This document shows positions 6,662 to 15,176 of a stretch of DNA of 49,985 bases, one piece after another. Origin of the DNA: Mycobacterium angelicum (lineage in GTDB: Bacteria > Actinomycetota > Actinomycetes > Mycobacteriales > Mycobacteriaceae); NCBI RefSeq assembly GCF_002086155.1, contig NZ_MVHE01000039.1, forward strand, positions 1 to 49,985. The letters are read 5' to 3'. Position 1 is the stretch's first letter, and each line of letters begins with the position of its first letter. The notes under the pieces are model-generated. The model searched no databases. It saw only the letters and a program-made list of their open reading frames with translations, and was not told the DNA's origin. The position numbers were made by a program, and so were the translations under genes.

Positions 6662-8689
6662 TCAGCCGCCGGTGCGGTTGAACTTCATCTCGTAATTGCC
6701 GCCTACGCAGGCACTTCCCGATTCGTCCTTGAAACCTGTTCCGGTGAGCAGCCCGATCGGGTCTTGGGCCGGGTTGGGCAGCGGGAAGGTGCCGTTGATC
6801 TTGACGTGCGAGGTGCCGCCGGCCGGACACGATGCGTCGTACTCGTCGTTTCGTGTCCACACGTTGTCGGCGAACGCCAGCAGCTGGGTACCGCTGCTGC
6901 CGTCTGTTCTGACGAAGCGGCTTATGCATCGGTCGCCGGTGCGCAGGCACACGGTTTCCACGCTGTAGTCGGCTTCCTGCGGCTTGGGCGGCTGCGCGCC
7001 GCTGGTGTAGGTGGTCACCAGGTGGTACGTGCCGTGCAGGGACAGCGCCGGGGTCAGCACCCGAGCCGGCTGGTCAGCGGGGTTGGCCAGCTTCGCGATG
7101 TCCGCATCGCCGGTTCGGGTGAACGTCACGTTGCGTTTGCTGTAGCAATTGAGCGAATCCGAGATCCATTCGCCGGCCAGCGAGCCGTCCGGGCGCGGCT
7201 GCAACCAGATGAAGTTCCACTTCTCCACGGGTTTGTCGTTGCACTTGGTTCCGGACAGGGCGACCCCGGTCCAGCGGCCACGGACGTCGTCGAAGATCAG
7301 ACTGGTCGCGTGGATGAAGGTGCCCGACATTCTCGATGCGGTGGCCACACAGCCTTCTCCGCTACAGCTCGACCGGATGACCCAGGTCTCCCGGCCCGGC
7401 GGTTCGCCGCCTTGCACTTCCTTGCCCGTCAGCGACAGCTTTGGCCCGAAGTCGGCGGTGAAGGTGCCGGTGAACGGCCCGGAGTTCGGCCCGGCCCGGC
7501 TGGGCTGGCTGGTGGGCGGGTGAGCGGGCTGGTCGCCACCGCCGCCGTTGCTCAACACAACCGCGACGACGACGCCGACGACGGTCAGCACCGCCGCCGC
7601 ACCCCCCAGGATGAAGGGTGTGCGGCTGCGTTTCCTGCGGGTCGGAGTCGCGGGGCCCGACGGCGGAGTCGCGGGCCAGGCGGGCTTGGCGGCCGGGACG
7701 GCCGGGACGGCCGGCCATGCGGCGTTCGGCCGGCGATCGCCCGGCGGTGGGCCTGGGGCGGGGCGAGGGCCGCTGTTGTGCGCCGATTGATAGTTCTGCG
7801 GCATGGTGGGCGGGAACGCCTGCCGGGTGTCGGGCTGCATGGGCGGCGGCCGGCGCTGGGGATACGGGATCGCGGCCGTTCCCGTGATCGCCTCGCGCGC
7901 CGCGACGGCCATCTGCGTGACGGTCGGATAGCGGTGATCGGGGTTCTTGGCCATGGCCGTGGCGATGACGCCGTCGAGTTCGCGCGGCACACCGCGCCGC
8001 ATGGTCGAGGGCCGCGGCGGCGGCAACGAGAGATGACCGCCGATCTGTTGTTCGAGGCTGTCCCCGGGGAACGGCTGGCTGCCGGTCAGACATTCATGCA
8101 GCACACATCCCAGGGCGTAGGTGTCGCCGCGCGGATCGGTCTGGCCGGTGGTCACCCGTTCCGGCGCCATGTAGGCCCACGTCCCGATCACGTTGCCGGT
8201 GCCGGTCATGCTCGGTTCCCCGGTGGTGCGGGCGATGCCGAAATCGATCAGGTAAGCGAAGTCGTCCTCGTCGACCAGAATGTTGGACGGCTTGACGTCG
8301 CGGTGCACCAGGCCGATCCGGTGCGCGGCGCGCAGCGCGGAGGCCACCTGCTCGATGATCTTGACGGCACGTTCCGGGTCCAGCACCTCGCCGGCCAGGA
8401 TGGCCTGCAAATCCTTGCCGTTGACCAGCCGCATGTCCACGTAGAGGCGGCCGTCGATTTCGCCGAAATTGTGGATCGGTACCACGTGCGGGTCATTCAG
8501 GCCCGCCGCCGCCAGCGCCTCCCGGCGAAATCGCTGCTCGAATACCGGGTCGTGGGCCAGGTTCGCCGGCAATACCTTCACGGCGACCACCCGCTGGGTT
8601 TCGGTGTCGTAGGCGCGCCACACTTCGCCCATGCCACCTCGGCCGAGCAACGCGATCAGCCGGTACCGGCCGAAGGGCGTACCTTGCAC
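6662..8689 (-). CDS. Receptor-type Ser/Thr protein kinase
   Basis: A 675-residue transmembrane Hanks-type kinase. GTG 8689 is preferred to the ATG at 8728 because AGGGGGCGAA lies directly before it and the protein then begins QGTPFGRYRLIALLGRGGMGEVW, as in many mycobacterial Pkn proteins. The P-loop is GRGGMGEV, the ATP-binding Lys is in VVAVKVLPA, the catalytic loop is HRDVKPSNIL, the metal site is DFGIAR, and GTWAYMAPER closes the activation segment. A Pro-rich juxtamembrane linker follows, then RRKRSR and one membrane helix, and an extracellular domain of about 280 residues with several Cys (SSCSGEGC, CLRTGDRC) likely paired. The architecture is PknF/PknJ-like; the exact paralogue is uncertain. 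Two micro-genes lie downstream in the same direction. Confidence 0.9.
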   Translation of the reverse strand: MQGTPFGRYRLIALLGRGGMGEVWRAYDTETQRVVAVKVLPANLAHDPVFEQRFRREALAAAGLNDPHVVPIHNFGEIDGRLYVDMRLVNGKDLQAILAGEVLDPERAVKIIEQVASALRAAHRIGLVHRDVKPSNILVDEDDFAYLIDFGIARTTGEPSMTGTGNVIGTWAYMAPERVTTGQTDPRGDTYALGCVLHECLTGSQPFPGDSLEQQIGGHLSLPPPRPSTMRRGVPRELDGVIATAMAKNPDHRYPTVTQMAVAAREAITGTAAIPYPQRRPPPMQPDTRQAFPPTMPQNYQSAHNSGPRPAPGPPPGDRRPNAAWPAVPAVPAAKPAWPATPPSGPATPTRRKRSRTPFILGGAAAVLTVVGVVVAVVLSNGGGGDQPAHPPTSQPSRAGPNSGPFTGTFTADFGPKLSLTGKEVQGGEPPGRETWVIRSSCSGEGCVATASRMSGTFIHATSLIFDDVRGRWTGVALSGTKCNDKPVEKWNFIWLQPRPDGSLAGEWISDSLNCYSKRNVTFTRTGDADIAKLANPADQPARVLTPALSLHGTYHLVTTYTSGAQPPKPQEADYSVETVCLRTGDRCISRFVRTDGSSGTQLLAFADNVWTRNDEYDASCPAGGTSHVKINGTFPLPNPAQDPIGLLTGTGFKDESGSACVGGNYEMKFNRTGG

Positions 8690-8871
8690 TTCGCCCCCTG
8701 GCGAATGTCGGGTAATACCAGCAAACACATTAGAACCGTGCGGCCGGTCGGCGACAGAAAATCACGATTGTCCCCGGGTCCGCCAGGATGCAGCGCAAAT
8801 GGGCGGCATTCTGGCAATCTAAGCCGGGGACCCGGCGGTATCTGCGGTCCTCGCTAGGCGAGGGGGTGCGC

Positions 8872-11800
8872 ATGGCATTCGATGAGCCGTCACCGGTGAC
8901 GGAGTTGACCCAGGAACTGCGACTGGCTACCACCATGACCGGCGGCGTCAGTCTCGCGATCTGGATGGCCGGAGTGGCCCGCGAGATCAACCTGCTGGCC
9001 CAGGCGTCGCAGTGGCGCAGAGCCGGTGGCGCCTTTCCAACGGACAACCCGCTCAGCAAGGAGTCGACCGCTTCTCTCAAGCTGTACGCGCAACTGCTCG
9101 ACCTGCTCGACACGATCGCCGATGTCGACATCCTGTCCGGCACCAGCGCCGGCGGCATCAACGCGGCGTTGCTGGCCCACGCACGCATCGCCGGGGCCGA
9201 TCTCGGCGGGCTGCGCGACCTGTGGCTCGACCTCGGCGCGTTGACCGACCTGCTGCGCGACCCACGCGATAAGCACACGCCGTCCCTGCTGTATGGCGAC
9301 GAACAGATGTACGCCGCGCTGGCCAGGCAAATACCCAACCTTCAGATCGGGCCGTTTCCGCCGACGAAGTTCCCGCCGCAGGCCCGCACCCCCTCGACCA
9401 CCCTCTACGTCACCACCACCCTGCTCACCGGCGAAACCAGCAGGTTCACCGACTCGTTCGGCACCCTGGTGCAAGACGTCGACCGCCGCGGCCTGTTCAC
9501 CTTCACCCAAGACCAGCTGGCCGAGACCAGCACCGCCGCGGCCCTGGCACTGGCCGCCCGCAGCTCGGCCTCCTTCCCGCTGGCCTTCGAGCCCTCGTTT
9601 CTGCCCTTCAACCAGGGCACCCCCGCACACGGCCCCAAGCAGCACGAGGTGCCGGCCCGGCCGCCGATGGAGGCCTTCACCAACATCACCCGCGCGCACT
9701 GGGTCGCAGACGGCGGGCTGCTCAACAACCGGCCCCTCGGCGTGCTGCTGCGCCGCATCTTCGACCGTCCCGCCCGGCGAGCGGTGCGCCGCGTGCTGCT
9801 CTTCGTCGTGCCGTCTTCGGGGCCGGCGCCGACGCTGGTGGACGCGGTCCCGCCGGACCGGGTCGACGAGCCGCTGGGGCTGGTCGACGCGTTGCTCAAG
9901 GACCTCGCCGCGATCACCAACCAGTCGATCGCCACGGATCTGCGCGAGATCCGCATCCACCAGGACCGCATGGAAGCGCGAACCGACACCAAGTTGCGCC
10001 TGGCCGAGCTGGCCGCGCGACTGCCCGACGGCGTGCGACTGCTCACCGAGCAGCTGCTGGCCGACTACGCGACACGGGAGGCCACCCGCCACGGGCAGTC
10101 CCTCACCGATGCCCTGTTGCGTCAGCTCAGCACGTGGCCGCCGGAGTCGGGACCGTCAACCGAAAGCATCCCGGCGAACTGGCAGCCCGACCTCTCCATC
10201 GGCGGCGCCGAGAAGATGTGCCGGCGTCAGGTCACCGCGGCGATCCTGAGCCGGTGGTCGCAGCCACCTGCACAGCCACTGCCGCAGACCGCGGCCGACC
10301 TCGGCCGGTACGGGCAACCGGCGTACGACCTGGCGAAGGGATGTGCGCTCAACGTCGTCCTAGCGGCCTACCAGCTGGCGCGCACTGAAGACGATGTCGC
10401 CGCCCTGGCCGAACTCACCCAGGCCATCCATCTGGCCTGCCCGCCGCCGGACCCGGTCGGTCTCGCTGAGCTGGTGCGCAGTACGTGCACCAACGAGGCG
10501 GTGCGGCGAGGTTCGCTGGCCAATGCCGCCCGCGTACTGGCCGCCGATTATCTGCAGCGGCTGAAGGTGCCCGAGGACGCCTGGGCCAAGCTGGGCGGGG
10601 CCCTGGTAGTCGGCTACCGGAAGCTGAGCGGGCTTGGCGCCGGCGTCCCGGCAACCGATCCGCTGAATATCTACCTCGACTACCTGGGGTCCGACGACGA
10701 TCCACCGACCATGGCGGGCAAGCTGTTCGATCTGGCCGCCACTCAGCGGTCGATGCTTCCGGCCGAGGCGGACATCGAACAATCAGTGGAGCTGGTGCAG
10801 GTGAGCGCCGATTCTCGCAGCCTGCTCTCGCCCGATTGGGAGACCGCGCAAAAGAAGCTCACCGGGATGCAGTTCCACCATTTCGGCGCGTTTTACAAAC
10901 GGTCGTGGCGGGCCAACGACTGGATGTGGGGCCGGCTCGACGGATGCGGCTGGCTGGTCCACGTGCTGCTGGATCCGCGACGGGTGCGCTGGATGGCGCA
11001 GGCCCGCACCGCGCCCGACGCAGCGCAAAGCAATGCGCAATGGTTTCTTGAGAAGCTGCAAAGCCTTGCCGCACTTGATCTTCCGGCATCGGAGGAAGCC
11101 CGCCAACAGCTACTCGACGAGCTGGCGTTCCTGGACAGCCCGACCACGCCGACCCCGGCGAGCCTGCCCAGTACGTCGATGTGGCTGGCGCAGGCGTGGC
11201 AGCAGCGGGTGCTCGACGAGGAACTGGACGGGCTGGCGGAAACGGTGCTCGACCCGCAGCCGGGAAAGCCGCCGGACTGGAGCCCGACGACGTCACGCAG
11301 CTGGGCGGCCAAGGTCCTGGCCGCAAATCCGGGCAAGGCCAAATATGCGCTGCTGAACCAGAATCCGGTCGCCGCCGAGACTTTCGCCAGCGACAAGGGA
11401 TCGCCGCTGATGGCACATACCGTCGCCAAAGCCGCGGCGACGGCCTCCGGTGCGGCCGGCTCGGTGCGGCAACTGCCCAGCGTCCTCAAGCCGCCGGTGG
11501 CCACCTTGCGAACATTGACGCTGGGCGGATATCGGGTGGTGTCCTGGACCAAAGGCGTTGCCCGGTCGATCATCATCGCCGGCACCATGCTGCTGTTGCT
11601 GGGTATCGCGGCCGCGATTCAATCGGTGACCGTGTTCGGGGTGACGGGCCTGGTCATGGTGGCGACGGGGAGCTATCTCGTCGTCCTGGGGACGTGGCAG
11701 ATCTCCAGCCGGCTGTTGTTCGCGCTGCTGTCGACAACGCTTGTGGCAGCGCTATTTTTCCTGGCGACGCCCGTGGTACGGCAGTGGTTGTTCGGCGACG

Positions 11801-11931
11801 AGAAACATCCTGGGCTGGTGAGCGCGCACGTGTACTGGCTGGGCTCCCAGTGGTGGCACCCGCTGATCGTGGTGGGTGCGCTGGCGCTGGGCATCACTGT
11901 GATCGCGGTGGCCAAGCCGGGCCGGCGCTAG
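8872..11931 (+). CDS. Patatin-like phospholipase with C-terminal membrane region
   Basis: A 1019-residue protein from ATG 8872 (GGCGAGGGGG upstream). Ser92 in ILSGTSAGGINAA is the nucleophile and Asp280 in ADGGLLNNRP completes the Ser-Asp dyad of patatin lipid acyl hydrolases; the N-terminal block TTMTGGVSLAIWMAGVAREI provides the oxyanion region. The long middle part resembles the mycobacterial patatin-related group with a DUF3376-type extension. The last 130 residues contain three or four hydrophobic segments, so the protein is probably membrane-anchored. The length agrees with Rv3479 of M. tuberculosis (about 1020 residues, recalled), and the neighbours fit that locus. It may release fatty acids from membrane lipids; the natural substrate is unknown. 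Confidence 0.9.
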   Translation: MAFDEPSPVTELTQELRLATTMTGGVSLAIWMAGVAREINLLAQASQWRRAGGAFPTDNPLSKESTASLKLYAQLLDLLDTIADVDILSGTSAGGINAALLAHARIAGADLGGLRDLWLDLGALTDLLRDPRDKHTPSLLYGDEQMYAALARQIPNLQIGPFPPTKFPPQARTPSTTLYVTTTLLTGETSRFTDSFGTLVQDVDRRGLFTFTQDQLAETSTAAALALAARSSASFPLAFEPSFLPFNQGTPAHGPKQHEVPARPPMEAFTNITRAHWVADGGLLNNRPLGVLLRRIFDRPARRAVRRVLLFVVPSSGPAPTLVDAVPPDRVDEPLGLVDALLKDLAAITNQSIATDLREIRIHQDRMEARTDTKLRLAELAARLPDGVRLLTEQLLADYATREATRHGQSLTDALLRQLSTWPPESGPSTESIPANWQPDLSIGGAEKMCRRQVTAAILSRWSQPPAQPLPQTAADLGRYGQPAYDLAKGCALNVVLAAYQLARTEDDVAALAELTQAIHLACPPPDPVGLAELVRSTCTNEAVRRGSLANAARVLAADYLQRLKVPEDAWAKLGGALVVGYRKLSGLGAGVPATDPLNIYLDYLGSDDDPPTMAGKLFDLAATQRSMLPAEADIEQSVELVQVSADSRSLLSPDWETAQKKLTGMQFHHFGAFYKRSWRANDWMWGRLDGCGWLVHVLLDPRRVRWMAQARTAPDAAQSNAQWFLEKLQSLAALDLPASEEARQQLLDELAFLDSPTTPTPASLPSTSMWLAQAWQQRVLDEELDGLAETVLDPQPGKPPDWSPTTSRSWAAKVLAANPGKAKYALLNQNPVAAETFASDKGSPLMAHTVAKAAATASGAAGSVRQLPSVLKPPVATLRTLTLGGYRVVSWTKGVARSIIIAGTMLLLLGIAAAIQSVTVFGVTGLVMVATGSYLVVLGTWQISSRLLFALLSTTLVAALFFLATPVVRQWLFGDEKHPGLVSAHVYWLGSQWWHPLIVVGALALGITVIAVAKPGRR

Positions 11932-11938
11932 CAACGCG

Positions 11939-12034
11939 CTAGTTCGCGGGCATGCGCTGGGCGCGAAAGAAGTTCGTAGCCGAGGGTTGCAGGATCAAGA
12001 CCAGGATCGGCACCGCGAAAAGCAAACCGATGAT
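11939..12034 (-). other. In-frame open extension after the GAP-family stop
   Basis: Immediately beyond the TGA of the GAP-family gene the same frame continues for 31 sense codons to a TAG at 11939. The codons have high GC3 and encode a hydrophobic run (IIGLLFAVPILVLILQ) followed by a polar tail. It may be the lost C-terminus of the membrane protein or chance. Confidence 0.35.
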
Positions 12035-12730
12035 TCACAGAGCGCGAATTCCGTTGTAGAGCACCATCAATCCGATCAGCACCAGCACGGCTGCCAGCAT
12101 CGCCGCGTGGTTTTTCTCCATCCAGTCCTTGAGCCGGGTCAGCGGCTCGTCGAGGCGGTCACCGGCACTGGCGAAGGCCAGGACGGGGATGGCGACCGTG
12201 GACGCGGCGACCACGACGAAGATTGCGGCACAGATCAACTTTCCGGCGGACTCCAGGCTGCTGGTACCGATGGCCAGACCACCCGCGACGCAAATGATCG
12301 ATACCTCGGGCCGCAGCACCGACAGCACCACCGCGGTCACCCCCGCCCGCACCGGAGAGATGGTGGAAAAGGTCCGCATCCAGCGTGGCGATTCGGCGTG
12401 GCCGTGACGGGTCGTCCACCGGTACACACCGAACGCGATCAGCAGCGAACCGAGCACCACCCGCACCCAGGAAGCCCACGTCGGCGGACCCTTGTGCAGA
12501 CCGCCGAGCAGGCCGGAGGCCGCGACGAAGATCGCCGTCAGCGCGGCCAGTCCCAGCACCCAGCCGCCGAGGAAGGCCAGGGCCGTCGGCCGCGGTCGCG
12601 GTGCATGCAGTACCAGCACGGCGGGGATGATCGTCAAGGGCGAGACGGCTATCACCAAAGCGAGCGGAATCAACGCGGCCAATACGTGGCCCCAATTTCC
12701 TGTCACGGGCAGCAATCTTCGCATTGCCAC
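12035..12730 (-). CDS. GAP/Sap-family integral membrane protein (Rv3481c-like)
   Basis: A 231-residue protein with about six membrane helices: LAALIPLALVIAVSPLTIIPAVLVL, ALAFLGGWVLGLAALTAIFVA, WVRVVLGSLLIAFGVYRW, AGVTAVVLSVLRPEVSIICVAGGLAIG, LICAAIFVVVAASTVAIPVLAFA and AAMLAAVLVLIGLMVLYNGI. The two pseudo-repeated halves with a conserved Pro in helix 1 fit the GAP (glycolipid-addressing) / Sap (sulfolipid-addressing) branch of LysE-like proteins, which help export mycobacterial glycolipids. The length and place next to the patatin-like gene fit Rv3481c; the acyltransferase gene Rv3480c that I recall between them is missing here. Start GTG 12730 or ATG 12724. The frame remains open for 31 codons after the stop. 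Confidence 0.8.
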   Translation of the reverse strand: MAMRRLLPVTGNWGHVLAALIPLALVIAVSPLTIIPAVLVLHAPRPRPTALAFLGGWVLGLAALTAIFVAASGLLGGLHKGPPTWASWVRVVLGSLLIAFGVYRWTTRHGHAESPRWMRTFSTISPVRAGVTAVVLSVLRPEVSIICVAGGLAIGTSSLESAGKLICAAIFVVVAASTVAIPVLAFASAGDRLDEPLTRLKDWMEKNHAAMLAAVLVLIGLMVLYNGIRAL

Positions 12731-12762
12731 CGCCGCCGCGGCCGCCAGACGCCCCCTAGTGA

Positions 12763-12774
12763 GCCATATTGACG
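12763..12774. repeat. 12-bp direct repeat, left copy (likely target duplication)
   Basis: GCCATATTGACG, preceded by A. The identical 13 bases recur at 15120-15132, flanking the element. Confidence 0.65.
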
Positions 12775-12817
12775 GTAGTGGGTCAGTTTCAGCGTGTCGC
12801 GAGTGTCGGGATCTGGC

Positions 12818-13741
12818 CTATCTCAACTTGGTGGCTTGCTTGGCGGATGCGCGTTCCGCCGCTGCTTTGATTCGGCGAAATATCTCTGGGTCGCGGTCTC
12901 CGATTAGGTGACCAGCCGTTCGCGGATGCAAGGGGCGCTCGCCCCGGAAGATCTCCACATGGTTCAGGTCTGCCAGCGAACGCTTCCAGAGGTGGACTTT
13001 TGACTCGTTCGTGAAGGAGCCACGCACAGCCTGCAACTCCTTGCACGTCGCCACCCATCGGTAGGGCGAGTCCCTGATGAGCTGGTACTCGATGGCCCGG
13101 GTGACACAGGCAGCGACCCAGTCGGCGAACTGGATATTGGAACTTAGCTGGCTATCGACATGCATCGGCGGCTCGATGATCCGCTTCATTTCGGGAAAAT
13201 CAGCTGCGCGGCCAAGAATATGGCTATACATCCTCGGAAGCCGCTCAGCGCGGGTCTTCTCGTTGATCTGGTCGATCATCACCAAGACATTGGCGTCCTG
13301 GGAATCTGCGTGCCGCGCAATCCGGTTGAGAGCTTCACGCATTGCATGCGTCTCACGCTCATCGGTATCGAGCCGCGTCTGCTTGGGCGTCCCCAGCGGC
13401 TTCTCGTTCGCGTAGTAAAACAGCCACCCTCCGCACTCGCGACGCAGACGCTGGACAAGCCCATTGAATACGCGGACCTGGTTGTCGTAGAGCTCCAAGG
13501 ACTTGGGCCTGAAGATCTCCGAGCCCTTGCGTTCCCAGCGCCCCGGATGTTCGGCTTCGGCGATCTCCTTGGCGAAAATTTCTCGCTTGCGTTCGGTGAA
13601 GATCCGACCGAAGGTTCGCGCCTTGGTAGCCGGCACAATAAACCCCGCATAGCCGAAGGCGGGGCTGGTATTGAAGCGGTTATGGTCCCGCGACACGAAC
13701 GCACCCGTCTCGCCAACTTCATCGATGTAGGCGAGCAGCAC
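12818..13741 (-). CDS. DUF3800 domain protein
   Basis: A 307-residue protein if started at GTG 13741. The longer reading from 13774 would begin inside a hairpin stem and is doubted. The N-terminus LLAYIDEVGETGAF matches the YIDESG motif of DUF3800, with Val in place of Ser; VLVMIDQINEK in the middle supplies the second conserved acidic site, and SNIQFADWVAACVTRAIEY the third block. The family has an RNase H-like fold suspected of nuclease activity and is common on mobile and defence-associated DNA. Codon use is less GC-rich than in flanking genes, in keeping with arrival on an element. No partner gene is attached, so an anti-phage role is not supported by this sequence. Confidence 0.8.
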   Translation of the reverse strand: MLLAYIDEVGETGAFVSRDHNRFNTSPAFGYAGFIVPATKARTFGRIFTERKREIFAKEIAEAEHPGRWERKGSEIFRPKSLELYDNQVRVFNGLVQRLRRECGGWLFYYANEKPLGTPKQTRLDTDERETHAMREALNRIARHADSQDANVLVMIDQINEKTRAERLPRMYSHILGRAADFPEMKRIIEPPMHVDSQLSSNIQFADWVAACVTRAIEYQLIRDSPYRWVATCKELQAVRGSFTNESKVHLWKRSLADLNHVEIFRGERPLHPRTAGHLIGDRDPEIFRRIKAAAERASAKQATKLR

Positions 13742-13767
13742 GGAGAGATTATGACCCAAACCACAGA

Positions 13768-13793
13768 AGCCCACGTCAAGACGTGGGCTTCCC
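13768..13793. repeat. Perfect 12-bp-arm hairpin
   Basis: GAAGCCCACGTC-AA-GACGTGGGCTTC, a perfect stem of 12 bp with a 2-base centre, between DUF3800 and the KGG gene. It looks like the subterminal hairpins at IS200/IS605 (TnpB) element ends, but no TnpA or TnpB is present nearby. Confidence 0.7.
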
Positions 13794-13910
13794 GGATTAG
13801 CGCTCGGGGAACTATTCCATCCCTAGCTACTGACACCGAAGCATAGCTACGTATACCCGGGGCGACAAGTGGACATTCCAGGGTGTACAGCGCTGTGAGC
13901 GGATGGGTTT

Positions 13911-14153
13911 ATGCCTGAGCGGTCACGCAAGCGTCCACGGGACTCGAACGCGCTCGCCGCAGCCATCGTGAACCAAGCTACCGACGAGACGCCAGAGCCA
14001 GAGCCCGACGACGGAAAAGATCCCGCTCTGGTAGCCCTGGGCCGGAAGGGTGGCCTCAAAGGCGGTAAAGCCCGCGCTGAGAAGCTGACGCCCGAGCAGC
14101 GATCAGCCGCCGCTAGGAAGGCCGCTGCCGCGCGGTGGCACTCGGAGGCGTGA
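13911..14153 (+). CDS. KGG-motif basic protein, histone-H1-like tail
   Basis: An 80-residue protein from ATG 13911. An acidic, Pro-rich middle (TDETPEPEPDDGKDP) is followed by a conserved basic C-terminal half LGRKGGLKGGKARAEKLT and ending in AAARKAAAARWHSEA. This C-terminal half recurs in small actinobacterial proteins, often on mobile DNA; it is reminiscent of histone H1-like or KGG stress proteins and probably binds nucleic acid. The gene diverges from DUF3800, with the hairpin between them. A cargo role in the element is plausible; the function is unknown. Confidence 0.72.
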   Translation: MPERSRKRPRDSNALAAAIVNQATDETPEPEPDDGKDPALVALGRKGGLKGGKARAEKLTPEQRSAAARKAAAARWHSEA

Positions 14154-14313
14154 ACCAGCCGCCAATACCGGAGCGCCGCCCGATCAAAGACTGCGGGTTT
14201 GCGACTCGCGTTGGCTCGCTCACGAAACCTGACGCTCGCTGGCCCGGCTGATCTGACCTACCTACGCGCTTTCGCGTGGTCGGGGTGAAGCTGCCGTTCA
14301 GCATCGCGGCGAG

Positions 14314-14866
14314 TTCGGTTACGGCGACGTGTGGACCTGGACGGCGCTGTGCGTCGACACCAAGCTTGTGCCGAGCTGGTTGGTTGGTGTGCGCACTGCT
14401 CTCGACGCCGAAGTCTTCATGCGCGATTGGCATCTCGACTCGACAACCGGGTCCAGCTCACAACGGACGGGCTGCGTCTCTACGTGAATGCGGTAGAAAC
14501 GGCTTTCGCTGGCGACATCGACTACGCGGTGCTGCACAAGCTCTACGACGCGCCCGGCGGTGCCGACAACGAGCGTCGCCCGCCGTCTGCACCGGAATCG
14601 AGATTCGGAAGATCAACGGCGAGCCCAATATGGATAAGGCCAGTACGTCATACGTGGAGCGCCAAAACCGGGTTCAGCAAAAAGGTGGAGAATCTGGCGC
14701 ACGCCGTGTCGCCGCACTACATGAACTACAACTTCGCTCGACCCCACGCCACACTCACCAAAGACGCGGGAGGGCATAAGGTTACGCCCGCGATGGCAGC
14801 TGGAATCGAAAATCGCCTTTGGACCGCCCATGACATCGCCGCGCTACTCGACTGGGGCGCGTTAGT
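14314..14866 (+). pseudogene. Broken DDE transposase (IS1-like type)
   Basis: Transposase fragments lie in all three forward frames. Frame 1 (14314 on) reads GYGDVWTWTALCVDTKLVPSW, frame 3 (about 14427-14560) LDNRVQLTTDGLRLYVNAV and DYAVLHKLYDAP, frame 2 (about 14596-14670) EIRKINGEPNMDKASTSYVE, then frame 3 again GFSKKVENLAHAV, YNFARPHATLT and KVTPAMAAGI up to AALLDW. These are consecutive blocks of the DDE transposases annotated as IS1-like in actinobacteria, so at least three frameshifts and a deletion (after YVERQN) have destroyed one gene. The first catalytic Asp region is missing upstream. No function is expected. Confidence 0.75.
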
Positions 14867-14910
14867 CTATTCGACTTCGCCTGTGGCGGACTTCCCGATA
14901 GGTAGCCAGC

Positions 14911-15066
14911 ATGTCAGCTCACCATCCGTCGCGTTCTTGGCGCGGCTGCGCAATGTGCAAACCACACAAACGGCGAGGTGCCGGTCGCGCCGCGACAGAA
15001 CCCACCGCAGTGCTACGCAAGCTCGGCAAGAAACGCCGCATCACCCGCCGCAGCCTCGGCACTTAA
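14911..15066 (+). CDS. 51-residue basic CxxC micro-protein
   Basis: ATG 14911 to TAA 15064-15066 encodes 51 residues. The N-terminal part contains SRSWRGCAMCKPHKRRG with a CxxC pair and a nearby His; the C-terminal part (LRKLGKKRRITRRSLGT) is strongly basic. An AGGTAG lies about 10 bases before the start. The SWRGCAMCKPHK arrangement recalls tiny proteins seen beside mobile genes in actinobacteria, from memory only. It could be a small zinc-binding or nucleic-acid-binding protein. It is the only intact frame between the dead transposase and the right end of the element. Confidence 0.55.
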   Translation: MSAHHPSRSWRGCAMCKPHKRRGAGRAATEPTAVLRKLGKKRRITRRSLGT

Positions 15067-15120
15067 CGCGCCGCGCGGTCGGCCTCCCCGATTCAAGCTG
15101 ACCTTTCAAACTGACCCACA

Positions 15121-15132
15121 GCCATATTGACG
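15121..15132. repeat. 12-bp direct repeat, right copy
   Basis: GCCATATTGACG, identical to 12763-12774; directly outside the right inverted repeat of the element. Confidence 0.65.
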
Positions 15133-15176
15133 CAAAAGTAGATCGCGGTCGGTCCGGCGTGCAATGATCCGGCTCT

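Larger units (their letters stand above)
12775..15120. mobile_element. 2.35-kb element with short terminal inverted repeats
   Basis: GTGGGTCAGTTT at 12778-12789 is an exact inverted match to AAACTGACCCAC at 15108-15119, and the outer flanks are a 12-13-bp direct repeat. The contents are a DUF3800 gene, a KGG-type basic protein, a broken DDE transposase and a tiny CxxC protein. The right end also has a nearby second CTGACC, as seen at IS21-like ends where transposase-binding sites repeat, but the dead transposase is not IS21-like, so the family is unresolved. No intact transposase remains, so movement would need help from elsewhere. AT content and codon use inside are more relaxed than in the neighbours. 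Confidence 0.65.

Noticed and set aside
6764..8857. 697-codon open frame on the + strand opposite the kinase
   Set aside because: It is the antisense shadow of a GC-rich gene; it shows no known motif, and the kinase motifs on the other strand are complete.
12818..14153. DUF3800 plus KGG gene as an anti-phage system
   Set aside because: DUF3800 is found near defence genes, but no nuclease partner, sensor or toxin-antitoxin pair is seen; the mobile-element cargo explanation is enough.
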